DNA from: Pseudomonas sp. QTF5
GTDB lineage: Bacteria; Pseudomonadota; Gammaproteobacteria; Pseudomonadales; Pseudomonadaceae
Assembly: GCF_000512695.2 (NCBI RefSeq)
Contig: NZ_AZRW02000002.1
Coordinates: 124,001 to 188,000 of the forward strand
DNA: 64,000 nucleotides
Direction of reading: 5' to 3'
The notes under the pieces were generated by a model. The model saw nothing but the letters and a program-made list of their open reading frames with translations, ran no database searches and had not been told where the DNA came from. A program made the translations under genes and the position numbers. Position 1 is the stretch's first letter, and each line of letters starts with the position of its first letter. Shown in pieces: positions 45,398 through 54,887 of the stretch.

Positions 45398-46039
45398 TCA
45401 GAGGCTGGCATCAACCATGCCGTGACGAACCGCCAACAGCGTCAACTCGACATCGCTGCTGATCGAAAGCTTCTCGAAAATTCGGTAACGGTAGGTATTC
45501 ACTGTTTTTGGCGACAGGCACAGCTTGTCAGAAATGATCTGCACCTTCTGACAGCCGACAATCATCAACGCAATCTGGATTTCCCGCTCCGACAAGGCAT
45601 CGAAGGGCGAATCATTGGTTGGCTGGAACGACTTGATCGCCAGTTGCTGGGCAATCTGCGGGCTGATATAGCGTTGCCCGGCAAACACCAGGCGAATGGC
45701 CTGGACCATTTCAGGCAATCCGGCGCCCTTGGTGAGATAACCTGCGGCACCTGCCTGCAACAGCCGGGTAGGAAACGGATCTTCTTCGCATACGGTGACT
45801 GCGACGACTTTGATGTCTGGATGACTGCGCAATAATTTGCGCGTGGCTTCAAGACCACCGATCCCGGGCATCTTGACGTCCATCAGCACCACATCGGGTT
45901 TCAACTCTCGCGCTTTAAGCAGGGATTCCTCCCCTGACTCAGCCTGGCCGACTACTTGCAGGCCATCGATGTCAGCCAGCATTCGTGTAATGCCTGTACG
46001 AACGAGATCATGGTCATCGACTACTAGCACCCTAATCAA
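45398..46039 (-). CDS. gacA: GacA (UvrY) response regulator
   Basis: A 213-residue response regulator of the GacS/GacA system that turns on Rsm small RNAs and secondary metabolism in pseudomonads. The receiver has the acidic pair DD at residues 8-9, the phospho-acceptor Asp54 in [13 protein letters not shown] and the switch Thr/Lys in AGYLTKGAG. The NarL-type output domain ([37 protein letters not shown]) ends the protein. All key residues are intact, so Gac control should work. Confidence 0.98.
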   Translation of the reverse strand: MIRVLVVDDHDLVRTGITRMLADIDGLQVVGQAESGEESLLKARELKPDVVLMDVKMPGIGGLEATRKLLRSHPDIKVVAVTVCEEDPFPTRLLQAGAAGYLTKGAGLPEMVQAIRLVFAGQRYISPQIAQQLAIKSFQPTNDSPFDALSEREIQIALMIVGCQKVQIISDKLCLSPKTVNTYRYRIFEKLSISSDVELTLLAVRHGMVDASL

Positions 46040-46166
46040 GCAGACACCTCGCGATTTGGTCTTATTGGGTTGCCGAACACCTTAGCAAAAAGCAACTGGC
46101 AGACCTAGCGGAAAGCAGCATATAAAAAGTGTCAATTCTTCTTGCAAGGCTTGCCACCAGAGTGTT

Positions 46167-46610
46167 TCAGCGAAGCAGTTCATTGATATCACGCTGCATT
46201 CTCAGGAAACAGTCGTCTTTGCCGACCACCTTCAGACCCTTTCTCTCGTAGAGCATTTTTGCCGGGTTATTTTCAAAAACGGTCAGACGCAATGCCGAGC
46301 GGCGCTCCTTGCATGCCATGGCGAATACGTGATCGATCGCCCAGGAACCTGCGCCCTGGCCCTGGTACGCTTCAAGTAAATGCAATTCGCGGATATACAA
46401 GGCCCTGGCATCACGGCTCAGGCTGATATAACCCATCAGCGCTTCATCACCCACAATCAGCCAGTTTTCGCGCCCCTCCCAAGCGACATCGAAGGCCTCG
46501 TCCAGCCATAACAGTTCATGTTGAATGTAGTAACGAAGCATGTTTCGACAAGTCAGGTTACGAGCGAAGTCCAGGTCCCGAGATGTTGCCGGACGTAATT
46601 CGAACCCCAT
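46167..46610 (-). CDS. GNAT-family N-acetyltransferase
   Basis: A 147-residue acetyl-CoA-dependent acetyltransferase. The acetyl-CoA loop is LLEAYQGQGAGSWAIDHVF (Q/RxxGxG), preceded by IRELHLLEAY and followed by LRLTVFENNPAKMLYERKGL. The substrate is unknown. Its start at 46610 directly follows the stop of the hydrolase gene (TGAATG), so the two are co-translated. Confidence 0.9.
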   Translation of the reverse strand: MGFELRPATSRDLDFARNLTCRNMLRYYIQHELLWLDEAFDVAWEGRENWLIVGDEALMGYISLSRDARALYIRELHLLEAYQGQGAGSWAIDHVFAMACKERRSALRLTVFENNPAKMLYERKGLKVVGKDDCFLRMQRDINELLR

Positions 46611-47369
46611 TCAAGCCTCCGCCACAGCCACGATTTGCCCCTTCCAGCCGTCGGCATTGCGGCGAGCAACAACCATAAGGTTCCCCGTGCCCGGTGCCGC
46701 CACAATCAACGTCCCGTCCGCCGCCCAGATTGCACTGCGTCCTGCCGATTCCCAGCCACCCGTTGCGCCGCCATGGTTGGCCATCAGCACCGCCATCGCA
46801 TGGGTTCGGGCATAACCTTGCAATAGTGCGATATCTGGAGCGTAGCCGTTTTCTGTGATCAACACGCCCGCAGCGTAAAGATCAGCGCCCTGTCGTGCCG
46901 CGGCTGCCGCGTGACTGGTGTGAGAAAAATCGGCGCATACCGCCAGTGCGACGGTGTCGGTACCGATTTTCAATGTCGAACCGCCCGTTCCAGGAGCAAA
47001 CGCCACCTCCTCGCCCGGATGCAGATGCTGTTTGCTGTAAACCCCGAGCGAACCATCGGCGCCCAAGACCAGAGCACCGATCAATACCGGTGAATCGTCC
47101 GACAGACGAATCGGCATCCCGACGATACTGGTCACACCGACTTCCCGTGCGAAATCGCGCAGCGGCTGCAACACCCCGGCGTCAGGCGTTATGGCCAACT
47201 CCGCCGCCCGGCTACGCTCATACCCGGTCAGCGATAACTCCGGAAACACCAGCAATTGCACGCCCTGCTCCGCGGCAACCTGCATGAAACGCTGGTGCCA
47301 GGAAATATTGGCGGCAAGATCACCAGCGATGGAGATCGATTGAGCGGCGGCGATGCTCAGTGTCGTCAT
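46611..47369 (-). CDS. Nitrilase-superfamily carbon-nitrogen hydrolase
   Basis: A 252-residue amidase-type enzyme with the Glu-Lys-Cys triad in place: FPELSLTGYE (Glu), YSKQHLHPGEE (Lys), and ALAVCADFSHTSH (Cys). Family members release ammonia from amides or nitriles. The start at 47369 has AAGGACGAACC. It forms a two-gene unit with the GNAT downstream; the amide substrate is unknown. Confidence 0.9.
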   Translation of the reverse strand: MTTLSIAAAQSISIAGDLAANISWHQRFMQVAAEQGVQLLVFPELSLTGYERSRAAELAITPDAGVLQPLRDFAREVGVTSIVGMPIRLSDDSPVLIGALVLGADGSLGVYSKQHLHPGEEVAFAPGTGGSTLKIGTDTVALAVCADFSHTSHAAAAARQGADLYAAGVLITENGYAPDIALLQGYARTHAMAVLMANHGGATGGWESAGRSAIWAADGTLIVAAPGTGNLMVVARRNADGWKGQIVAVAEA

Positions 47370-47531
47370 GGTTCGTCCTTGTGACGTTATGGTTGTTGGG
47401 CGCAGCGCAAAGTGTGTCACAACCCTCTATGTACTCAAGCGATAGAAAAGCCCGTGATCATCGATAGCATTTTCTGATTGAATCCGCGTACCGGCCTCTA
47501 GTAAGCTCGGCGCATTCATCGGAGACAGACC

Positions 47532-47660
47532 ATGCTCAACGCCCTCTCACAGCTTCATACCGCCAGCGCCTCGCGCTCGGTTGTGGCTGCCCGGGCGAAT
47601 GACGTTTGTGCTTCGGTCAGCTTTTATTTTGGGTATTGGTTTAGCCACTGGCGCGCCTGA
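47532..47660 (+). CDS. Leader peptide 1, rich in aromatic residues
   Basis: A 42-residue open frame, ATG at 47532 behind GGAGACAGACC. Its end, SFYFGYWFSHWRA, packs seven aromatic residues (three Phe, two Tyr, two Trp) into 13 positions, right before a hairpin (GGGTAT 47631-47636 with ATACCC 47660-47665) and a strong terminator at 47711. That layout is the classical ribosome-stalling attenuator for aromatic amino acid genes. No known leader sequence is claimed. Confidence 0.75.
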   Translation: MLNALSQLHTASASRSVVAARANDVCASVSFYFGYWFSHWRA

Positions 47661-47710
47661 TACCCACACGGCGCCCACTTTAAAACGGGTCGCCACCAGA
47701 GAATTCTCAA

Positions 47711-47746
47711 CCCCCGGTCGGCTCCCCGACCGGGGGTTTTGTTTTT
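47711..47746 (+). terminator. Attenuator-type terminator
   Basis: CCCCCGGTCGG and CCGACCGGGGG make an 11-bp stem with loop CTCC, followed by TTTTGTTTTTTC. It lies between leader peptide 1 and the DAHP synthase gene. An alternative stem GGCGCCC (47670-47676) with GGGTCGCC (47687-47694) lies just upstream and could mediate switching. Confidence 0.85.
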
Positions 47747-47796
47747 TCAGCCCTGAACATCTTTAGCGTCACACCAGACATCCAGGAGTTTTGAAC

Positions 47797-47949
47797 ATGA
47801 ACTACGCCACTTATTACCGTTACGACAGTTTTACCGCCTGGCGATTTACCAGCCTCCGCTCGGGACAGCCTGCCGCCTCCGATCGGTCACCCACAGGTGG
47901 CAAGCACACACACGCAGCCAATCCGGCCAATTGTCGAACACCCCAGTAG
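47797..47949 (+). CDS. Small protein or leader peptide 2, Tyr-rich start
   Basis: A 50-residue open frame, ATG at 47797 behind a textbook AGGAG (47783-47787). It begins MNYATYYRYDSFTAW, with four Tyr in the first nine residues, then becomes low in aromatics and ends 48 bp before the DAHP synthase start. It may be a second translational leader (Tyr level sensing) or a small protein; coding status rests on the ribosome site and composition. Confidence 0.55.
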   Translation: MNYATYYRYDSFTAWRFTSLRSGQPAASDRSPTGGKHTHAANPANCRTPQ

Positions 47950-47997
47950 GGCCGAGCGCGCGGGAACGAACGCGCCGCCAGCCCAGGAAGCCCGAAT

Positions 47998-49077
47998 ATG
48001 AACTCGTCCGTCTCTGCTCTGCCACTGTCCACGCTGAGCCCTGCCAATGAAACGCTGACTTTGCGTCTGCCCAGCTCATTGCAGCTCAAACAACAATTAC
48101 CCCTCAGCAATGCCCTGACCCGGCAAGTCGCCGCTCACCGTCAGGCGGTTCGCGCGATCCTCAACGGTGAAGACTCCCGTCTGCTGGTCATCGTCGGCCC
48201 CTGCTCGATTCACGATCCCCGTTCAGCCCTCGAATACGCCGCCAACCTGGCCCGTCTGTCCGTGCAAGTCAGCGATGAAATGCTGCTGGTGATGCGCGCC
48301 TACGTCGAAAAACCCCGCACCACGATCGGCTGGAAAGGCCTCGCCTACGACCCGCATCTGGATGGCAGCGATGACATGGCGGGCGGTTTGACGCTGTCCC
48401 GTGAATTGATGCGCGAAATGCTCCAACTGGGCTTACCCGTTGCTACCGAGCTGCTGCAACCGATGGCCGCCGGCTACTTCGATGACCTGCTGAGCTGGGT
48501 CGCGATTGGCGCCCGTACCACCGAATCACAGATCCACCGGGAAATGGCCAGCGGCCTGAGCATGCCGGTAGGGTTCAAGAACGGTACCGATGGCGGTGTG
48601 GCTATCGCCAGCGACGCCATGCGCTCGGCCGCCCATCCGCATCGCCATTTCGGCGTCGATAGCCAAGGGCACCCTGCAATCATTCAGACGCCGGGCAACC
48701 CCGACACCCACCTGGTACTGCGTGGCGGCCATCGCGGGCCGAACTACGACCGCGACAGCATCGCCCAGGTGCACAGCGATTTGACCAGACTCAAGATTCC
48801 GGCACGGATCATGGTCGACTGCAGCCATGCCAACAGCGGTAAAGATCCATTGCGTCAGCCAGCCGTGTTCAACGACGTGCTTGAACAACGCCTGCAAGGT
48901 GATCGCTCGCTGGTCGGCATGATGCTTGAGAGCCATCTGTTCGAAGGCTGCCAGCCATTGAGCCCGTCGCTGCGTTACGGTGTGTCGGTAACGGACGGCT
49001 GCCTTGGCTGGACCGGGACGGAACAATTGTTGCTGCAGGCAGCCGAGCGACTTCGTACGCAACGTCATACTCAATAG
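47998..49077 (+). CDS. DAHP synthase (3-deoxy-7-phosphoheptulonate synthase, type I)
   Basis: A 359-residue class I DAHP synthase, the first step of the shikimate route (PEP plus erythrose-4-phosphate). Key parts: VIVGPCSIHDPRSALEYA, MRAYVEKPRTTIGWKGL, VGFKNGTDGG, ARIMVDCSHANSGKDP with the metal ligands, and LEGCQPL-like ESHLFEGCQPL. Start 47998 has CAGGAAGCCCGAAT. Regulation by aromatic amino acid supply through the upstream leader is likely; which of Phe, Tyr or Trp inhibits it cannot be told by eye. Confidence 0.95.
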   Translation: MNSSVSALPLSTLSPANETLTLRLPSSLQLKQQLPLSNALTRQVAAHRQAVRAILNGEDSRLLVIVGPCSIHDPRSALEYAANLARLSVQVSDEMLLVMRAYVEKPRTTIGWKGLAYDPHLDGSDDMAGGLTLSRELMREMLQLGLPVATELLQPMAAGYFDDLLSWVAIGARTTESQIHREMASGLSMPVGFKNGTDGGVAIASDAMRSAAHPHRHFGVDSQGHPAIIQTPGNPDTHLVLRGGHRGPNYDRDSIAQVHSDLTRLKIPARIMVDCSHANSGKDPLRQPAVFNDVLEQRLQGDRSLVGMMLESHLFEGCQPLSPSLRYGVSVTDGCLGWTGTEQLLLQAAERLRTQRHTQ

Positions 49078-49093
49078 CCAAAGTGCCCCATTC

Positions 49094-49129
49094 CCGCCTT
49101 CCGGTTTTCAATCGAATACCGGAAGGCGG
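49094..49129. terminator. Convergent-gene hairpin after the DAHP synthase
   Basis: CCGCCTTCCGGT pairs with ACCGGAAGGCGG (12-bp stem, 12-base loop). It lies between two genes that end toward each other. There is no clear T-run, so termination efficiency is uncertain. Confidence 0.6.
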
Positions 49130-49145
49130 ATTACGTTGAAACAGG

Positions 49146-50246
49146 TTACGAGTGCACTTGCACCAACGTGGCTTCGGACTGCTGGCTCACATCGTCGAGA
49201 CGCTCGACCGAATAGGCTACCCGGACTGTCAGATCCCGATGCTCGCGCCAGAACCTGTAAGGAACGATAAATACCAGCGGCTGACCGGCCATTTCCCTGG
49301 AAACTTCACGATCATCGCGATGACTGAAATGCTCCCCGTCACATTTCAGATAGACCAGTTCCCCCTCTTCGGCCTGGGCATCGTCGATCACAATCGTGAC
49401 ACCATCGATCGCATCTTGCAGATCCAGCCAACCCTCATCGGCTTCCAGCACGGTAGGTGGCAAAAGCGGTCCTCGCTCCAGCGGGCCGATCAATAGCCGT
49501 GCGGGCTCCGAGAAGCGTGACACTTGCCCCTTCTGCTCGACGCAATAGCTGATCGTAACGACTGCCCCGAGATTGGGTGCAATACAGTCGGGATGTACCC
49601 AAAACGATAGTTCGCCGCCGACTGCAAAGGCTTCGACTTTCAATGTGTCATTGAAGCTCGCTTGTGGCGTAACACCTGCCCAGGACAGCAAGACCCGATC
49701 TCCAGCCGCCATCCGGGCATACGGCCTGATCGTTACGCGCGCGCCCTCCGTGACTCTGTCCGGATCGAGCGTGCCGCCCACCGCATCGTCCACCATCACA
49801 GGCAACAAATCTGGCCGGGCATCACCGACGCTCAGGTATAAACGCCCGGACTCCACAGGTTCACGAAGGCGCGCAGTGTAGAGGATGTAGTAAACCTCGA
49901 GTGACCCACCGTCCAGTGCGGCGATGTGTACACCCGATACGCCAAAGACAATCGCCCTGCCCACCTGAGCTTCGCTGACAAAACGCGACACCTCATGCCA
50001 ATACGCAACACCCTCTGAGTCGATACCTGACCAGAGCATGTCCAGCTTGTCTCCACAGACCATGTCGGGGTAAGCCGCGACGGTGACGATGACCTTTTTT
50101 TCGGATGGATCGAGCGTAGCGTTAATCGCCTGGTCCAGCTGTGGCGCCACCCTATATTGCTCTACGACATTCAGGCTATCTGCTTCACAAGTAGTCAATT
50201 CATACGCTCCAGTCCTTGGAATAAATGCCGCCTTGAAGGTCGGCAT
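49146..50246 (-). CDS. Protein of three tandem beta-sandwich repeats, function unknown
   Basis: A 366-residue protein made of three repeats of about 110 residues, each with a 'V/IxI..Y..M..GD.v.l.W.G' opening: VTVAAYPDMVCGDKLDMLWSG, then VTIRPYARMAAGDRVLLSWA, then VTIVIDDAQAEEGELVYLKC. Each has a later strand ending in (V/I)xYxV. It looks like an Ig-like or carbohydrate-binding style fold, but I do not recognise a named family. No signal peptide. The start is uncertain (ATG 50246, weak site; the frame is open to 50324). Acidic, Ser/Thr-poor. I suggest no function. Confidence 0.6.
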   Translation of the reverse strand: MPTFKAAFIPRTGAYELTTCEADSLNVVEQYRVAPQLDQAINATLDPSEKKVIVTVAAYPDMVCGDKLDMLWSGIDSEGVAYWHEVSRFVSEAQVGRAIVFGVSGVHIAALDGGSLEVYYILYTARLREPVESGRLYLSVGDARPDLLPVMVDDAVGGTLDPDRVTEGARVTIRPYARMAAGDRVLLSWAGVTPQASFNDTLKVEAFAVGGELSFWVHPDCIAPNLGAVVTISYCVEQKGQVSRFSEPARLLIGPLERGPLLPPTVLEADEGWLDLQDAIDGVTIVIDDAQAEEGELVYLKCDGEHFSHRDDREVSREMAGQPLVFIVPYRFWREHRDLTVRVAYSVERLDDVSQQSEATLVQVHS

Positions 50247-50537
50247 CGAACGAAGCCTATTGAAACCCGCGGTGCCGATCCGCGCTGCCGGACAATCGCG
50301 TCGGCTTGCACGGTAAAAGGACATTTCAGAAGTAGGTCATTACGGAGAAGAGTTCAGCCTTCGTTAAAAAGATGTCCCGATATTCCGACCAAGACCTCAT
50401 GTTCATCCGAACTTTCGTACCGTTTCTATTCCGTTTTCATCAGGTTGCAGCGGCTTTTTCATACATCGCCGAGCGGCTGGTGTGCTTTAGAGTGCCCCTT
50501 GAGTACACACCTGACCTACTGCGAAAAAGGAATCTAC
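50247..50537. other. Divergent promoter region
   Basis: About 290 bases between the divergent three-repeat gene and the lipase gene. No clear hexamers or repeats are seen. Confidence 0.3.
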
Positions 50538-51419
50538 ATGCTACGGAATGCAACCACTCAGTATCCCATCCTGCTGGCCCACGGGCTCTTCGGCTTCGAT
50601 CGCATCGGCAATCTGGAACTGTTCCATGACGTCAAGCTGGCCCTGAGAAGTGCCGGCGCGAGGGTTTTCATCCCACATCTGTCAGCTACCCACAGCAATG
50701 AAACCCGCGGCGAACAACTGCTGGCGCAGATCGACCGGGTATTGCAAGGAACCGGTGCAAGCAAAGTCAACCTGATCGGTCATAGTCAGGGCGCATTGGC
50801 TGCACGGTATGCCGGAGCTCTGGCGCCGGAGGCAGTCGCCTCGGTGACATCGGTCAGCGGGCCGAACCATGGTTCGGAACTGGCCGACTTCCTGCGCAAG
50901 GCGCTGACGCCCGGGCGCCTGCCGGAGCATATCGCCGGAGCGGTGGCCACCCTGTTTGCCGACTTCCTGTCGTTGCTCAGTGGCAACCGGCACCTGCCGC
51001 AGAACGCCATCGCCGCGCTCAATGCACTGACCACCGAAGGCGTTGGCGCATTCAACGACAAGTACCCTCAAGGCTTACCGAAAACCTGGGGCGGCAAGGG
51101 TCGCGAATTGGTGAACGGCGTGCGCTACTATTCCTGGAGCGGCACCCTGCAGGGAAACATTCCCGATGAGGGGCTCCATGCACTCAATCCGCTGCACGGG
51201 TTCCTCCGGGCCTTCTCCCACTATTTCACCACCGAAGCCGAGCAGAATGACGGCATGGTCGGCCGATTCAGTGCCCATTTGGGGAAAGTGATCCGTTCAG
51301 ACTATCCGCTGGATCACCTAGACAGCCTCGGCCAGACAACCGGTCAAGTCCGTAAAGGCATCGACCCGATCGCCCTGTATGTCCAGCATGCCGAACGTTT
51401 GAGAAATGCTGGCCTTTAG
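50538..51419 (+). CDS. Triacylglycerol lipase, family I (Pseudomonas type)
   Basis: A 293-residue alpha/beta hydrolase close to Pseudomonas family I.1 lipases: YPILLAHGLFGFDRIG (oxyanion loop), VNLIGHSQGALAARYAG (nucleophile Ser in GHSQG), NDGMVGRFSAHLG (Asp) and DYPLDHLDSLG (His). No Sec signal precedes it, unlike LipA, so it may stay in the cell or leave by another route. Start 50538 has AAAAAGGAATCTAC. No foldase gene (lif) is adjacent, as in signal-less family members. Confidence 0.85.
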   Translation: MLRNATTQYPILLAHGLFGFDRIGNLELFHDVKLALRSAGARVFIPHLSATHSNETRGEQLLAQIDRVLQGTGASKVNLIGHSQGALAARYAGALAPEAVASVTSVSGPNHGSELADFLRKALTPGRLPEHIAGAVATLFADFLSLLSGNRHLPQNAIAALNALTTEGVGAFNDKYPQGLPKTWGGKGRELVNGVRYYSWSGTLQGNIPDEGLHALNPLHGFLRAFSHYFTTEAEQNDGMVGRFSAHLGKVIRSDYPLDHLDSLGQTTGQVRKGIDPIALYVQHAERLRNAGL

Positions 51420-51540
51420 GCAATGCCATGATGCCACGCAAGATAGACGGAACTGACATTGATGGAACTTTGAGAGAGAAATAGCCCACTGAATCCGGTA
51501 GGCTCCGCACTTTATTGAACATTGAATGGAGTATTTTCCT

Positions 51541-51822
51541 ATGGCCAAAGCCACTGCCCGTCACATCCTGGTTTCCAGCGAAGAAAAGTGCAATGAACTC
51601 AAAGCCCAGATCGAGGCCGGTGCCGACTTCGCCGAAGTCGCTAAAGCCAACTCTAGCTGCCCGTCCAGCCGCCAGGGCGGTGATCTGGGTTCGTTCGGTC
51701 CAGGCCAGATGGTCAAGGAATTCGACACCGTGGTCTTCAGCGCACCGATCAACGTGGTACAAGGCCCGGTCAAGACCCAGTTCGGTTACCACCTGCTGGA
51801 AGTGACCAGCCGTCAGGACTGA
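51541..51822 (+). CDS. ppiC: PpiC-type peptidyl-prolyl isomerase (parvulin)
   Basis: A 93-residue single-domain parvulin that speeds proline isomerisation in the cytosol. The signature is MAKATARHILVSSEEKCNEL, FAEVAKANSSCPSSRQGGDL, GSFGPGQMVKEFDTVVF and TQFGYHLLEVTSRQD. ATG 51541 has GGAG ahead. Monocistronic: a terminator follows within 20 bp. Confidence 0.95.
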   Translation: MAKATARHILVSSEEKCNELKAQIEAGADFAEVAKANSSCPSSRQGGDLGSFGPGQMVKEFDTVVFSAPINVVQGPVKTQFGYHLLEVTSRQD

Positions 51823-51841
51823 TCAACCCTTGAGCTTTTTA

Positions 51842-51873
51842 CACAACGGCCCGCCTTTTGGTGGGCCGTTGTG
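51842..51873 (+). terminator. Rho-independent terminator after ppiC
   Basis: CACAACGGCCC and GGGCCGTTGTG form an 11-bp stem with a 10-base loop whose ends also pair, followed by CTTTCG. It separates ppiC from the yej operon. Confidence 0.85.
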
Positions 51874-51957
51874 CTTTCGTTACGTGATACGGCTGGCGAG
51901 GGACGCGCCGCTAGCGTACAAATTGTGGTTATCGACCACCCGGCTCCAAGGCTGACA

Positions 51958-53826
51958 ATGCGACTGGCTTTCCCCACTTTGTTGTTCACTGCCGCGGCCC
52001 TGTTATTGGGCGCCGTCGGTGTGAACGCTGCACCGCAACATGCGTTGACTGTGTACGGTGAACCGGCGAAGTATCCCGCGGGCTTCAGCCATTTCGCCTA
52101 CACCAACCCGCAAGCGCCCAAGGGCGGCACGATGCGTCGCTCGGCGATGGAAATCGGTCATTTCGACCATATGCTCCCGTACATTGACAAGGGCACAGGT
52201 GTCACGCAGATCGACGGCTTGATCTACTCGCCCCTGGCCCAGCGCTCGCTGGACGAGCCCTATACCGTCTACGGCTTGGTGGCCCAACAGATGGAGCGTT
52301 CCGACGATGGACTGTCTCTGCGTTTCTACCTGAATCCGAAGGCCCGTTTCGCCGACGGCAAGCCGATCACCGCCGAAGACGTGCGCTACACTTTCAACCT
52401 GCTGATGACCCAGGGCAGCCTGCGCTATCGCACGCAATTCGCCGACGTCAAAGGCATCGAAGTAGAGTCACCAACCACCGTTCGGTTCGACTTCAAGAGC
52501 AACGAAAACCGTACCCTGCCCCTGGACCTCGCAACCTTGCCGGTATTTCCCGAGCACTGGTGGAAAACCCGAGACTTTGCCAACGGCGGCGGTTACGAGC
52601 CGCCGCTGGGCAGCGGGCCGTACCGCGTGAGCAAGGTCGACTCCGGGCGCAGCATCACCTTCGAGCGTAATGCCGACTGGTGGGGCAAGGATTTACCGGT
52701 CAGTCGCGGCCTCTACAACTTCGATCACTTCAGCATCGAGTACTTCGGCGACACCGACGTTGCCCGTCAGGTGCTGCGTGGCGGCGCCTACGATTACAAC
52801 CGCGAGTTCTCCGCCACAGCCTACTCCATCGGCTACGACAGCCCGGCCCTGAGCGACGGTCGCCTGCAAAAAGCCCATTTGGCCAAAGAGGCACCGCAAT
52901 CGGCTCAGGGCTTTGTGTTCAACCTGCAAAACCCGATGTTCCAGGACCGCCGAGTGCGCCAGGCCCTGGCCATGCTCTGGGATTTCGAGTGGAGCAACCG
53001 GCAGATGATGCGTGAGCTGTACATCCGTCAGCAGAGCTACTTTTCCAATACCGACCTTGCAGCCCGGCAATTGCCCGACGCCGGTGAGCGGGCGATTCTC
53101 GAACCGCTGCGCGGGCAAATCCCCGACGAAGTCTTCACCGAGGTCTTCGAAGCACCGAAAACCGACGGCAGCGGCGTGATTCGCGACAAACAGTTGCAAG
53201 CCCTGAAACTGCTCGAACAGGCGGGCTGGAAACCCGATGGCGATCAACTGGTCAATGCCCAAGGTCAACCGCTGAGCTTCACCTTCCTGATCAGCCAGAA
53301 CGGCATGGACCGATTGCTGCTGCCTTATAAGCGCACCTTGAAACAAATCGGCATCGACCTGAATATTCGCCGCATCGACGCCTCCCAGTACATTAACCGC
53401 CTGATGTCCCGGGATTACGACATGATCGTCACCGGCTACCCGGTCTCCACCTCGCCGGGCAACGAGTTGTACAACTATTTCGGCTCGGCGGCGGCCAACG
53501 ATCCCGGTTCCAACAACTACATGGTGCTGAAGAACCCGGCGGTCGATACGCTGGTCAACGGCCTGGTTCGCGCCACCACTCAGGCTGACATGCTGCGCTA
53601 CGCCCATGCCCTGGACCGTGTCCTGCAATGGAACTTCTATTGGATTCCCAATTATTACCCGCCAGGCAGCTCGACCGTGTGGTGGAACCGTTTCGGCATT
53701 CCCTCTGTGCAAGCGAGCAATGAAGAAGCCATCGAGAGTTGGTGGGAAGTGAGCTCCACCCCGCTGACCAACCAACAGATGACTGCCGAGCTCATCAAAC
53801 GCGGCAAACCCGGAGGGCCGCACTGA
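51958..53826 (+). CDS. yejA: YejA-like peptide-binding protein of an ABC importer
   Basis: A 622-residue periplasmic solute-binding protein (family 5). The signal is [20 protein letters not shown], cleaved after [23 protein letters not shown] and [20 protein letters not shown] are the YejA-type opening. YejABEF in enterobacteria imports peptides such as microcin C and antimicrobial peptides. The stop overlaps yejB (TGATG). Start 51958 follows CCAAGG. Confidence 0.9.
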   Translation: MRLAFPTLLFTAAALLLGAVGVNAAPQHALTVYGEPAKYPAGFSHFAYTNPQAPKGGTMRRSAMEIGHFDHMLPYIDKGTGVTQIDGLIYSPLAQRSLDEPYTVYGLVAQQMERSDDGLSLRFYLNPKARFADGKPITAEDVRYTFNLLMTQGSLRYRTQFADVKGIEVESPTTVRFDFKSNENRTLPLDLATLPVFPEHWWKTRDFANGGGYEPPLGSGPYRVSKVDSGRSITFERNADWWGKDLPVSRGLYNFDHFSIEYFGDTDVARQVLRGGAYDYNREFSATAYSIGYDSPALSDGRLQKAHLAKEAPQSAQGFVFNLQNPMFQDRRVRQALAMLWDFEWSNRQMMRELYIRQQSYFSNTDLAARQLPDAGERAILEPLRGQIPDEVFTEVFEAPKTDGSGVIRDKQLQALKLLEQAGWKPDGDQLVNAQGQPLSFTFLISQNGMDRLLLPYKRTLKQIGIDLNIRRIDASQYINRLMSRDYDMIVTGYPVSTSPGNELYNYFGSAAANDPGSNNYMVLKNPAVDTLVNGLVRATTQADMLRYAHALDRVLQWNFYWIPNYYPPGSSTVWWNRFGIPSVQASNEEAIESWWEVSSTPLTNQQMTAELIKRGKPGGPH

Positions 53827-54887
53827 TGTGGGCTTACGTACTGCGGCGATTGCTACTGATCATTCCGACACTGGTGATCATTCTTCTGGTCAATTTCGTG
53901 ATCGTCCAGGCCGCGCCCGGCGGCCCGGTGGAACAAGCCATCGCGCGCCTGCAAGGCATCGGCGGCGCAAGTGTCGGCGGCGGTTCCAGCGACGCCGTGC
54001 AGGGCAGTTCGCGTGCCAGTCGTGGGCTCGACCCGCAGTTGATCAAGGAGATCGAAAAGCAATACGGCTTCGATAAGCCGGCCCCGGAACGCCTGTGGCT
54101 GATGCTCAAGAGCTACGCCCGCCTCGACTTCGGCAAGAGCTTTTTCCGCGGCGCTACCGTCACCGACCTGATCCTGGAAAAAATGCCGGTGACCATTTCC
54201 CTCGGGCTCTGGGCCACGTTGATCACCTATCTGGTGTCGATCCCTCTGGGCATACGCAAGGCCGTGCACCATGGCAGCCATTTCGATATCTGGAGCAGCA
54301 CCGCGATCATCATCGGTTACGCCATGCCGGCGTTCCTGTTCGCGATGTTCCTGATCGTGGTCTTCGCCGGCGGTACTTCGTTGAACTGGTTCCCGGTGCG
54401 CGGCCTGGTCTCGGACAATTTTGAGTCGCTGTCGACTGTCGGCAAAATCGCCGATTACTTCTGGCACCTGGTGCTGCCGGTAACGGCACTGGTGGTCGGC
54501 GGTTTCGCGGCCCTGACCATCCTCACCAAAAACTCCTTCCTCAATGAAATCACTCGCCAGTATGTGGTCACCGCCCGGGCCAAGGGCTTGAGCGAACGCC
54601 GGGTGCTTTACGGCCATGTGTTTCGTAACGCGATGCTGCTGGTAGTGTCGGGGATTCCGCAGGCTTTCATCAGTGTATTTTTCGCCGGTTCGCTGCTGAT
54701 CGAAGTGATTTTTTCCCTCGATGGCCTGGGTCGCATGAGTTACGAAGCTGCGGTTTCACGGGATTACCCGGTGGTCTTCGGTTCACTGTTCATCTTCACC
54801 TTGTTCGGCCTGCTGATAAAACTCATCGGCGACCTTTGCTACACCCTGGTCGATCCACGTATCGACTTCGCGGCGAGGAACGCCTGA
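53826..54887 (+). CDS. yejB: YejB-like permease subunit
   Basis: A 353-residue inner-membrane permease, six predicted helices; N-terminal [20 protein letters not shown] and the EAA loop [20 protein letters not shown] are as in oligopeptide permeases. An extra insert of small residues and Ser ([20 protein letters not shown]) lies in the first periplasmic loop, a YejB trait. One-base overlaps with yejA and yejE indicate tight coupling. Confidence 0.92.
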   Translation: MWAYVLRRLLLIIPTLVIILLVNFVIVQAAPGGPVEQAIARLQGIGGASVGGGSSDAVQGSSRASRGLDPQLIKEIEKQYGFDKPAPERLWLMLKSYARLDFGKSFFRGATVTDLILEKMPVTISLGLWATLITYLVSIPLGIRKAVHHGSHFDIWSSTAIIIGYAMPAFLFAMFLIVVFAGGTSLNWFPVRGLVSDNFESLSTVGKIADYFWHLVLPVTALVVGGFAALTILTKNSFLNEITRQYVVTARAKGLSERRVLYGHVFRNAMLLVVSGIPQAFISVFFAGSLLIEVIFSLDGLGRMSYEAAVSRDYPVVFGSLFIFTLFGLLIKLIGDLCYTLVDPRIDFAARNA

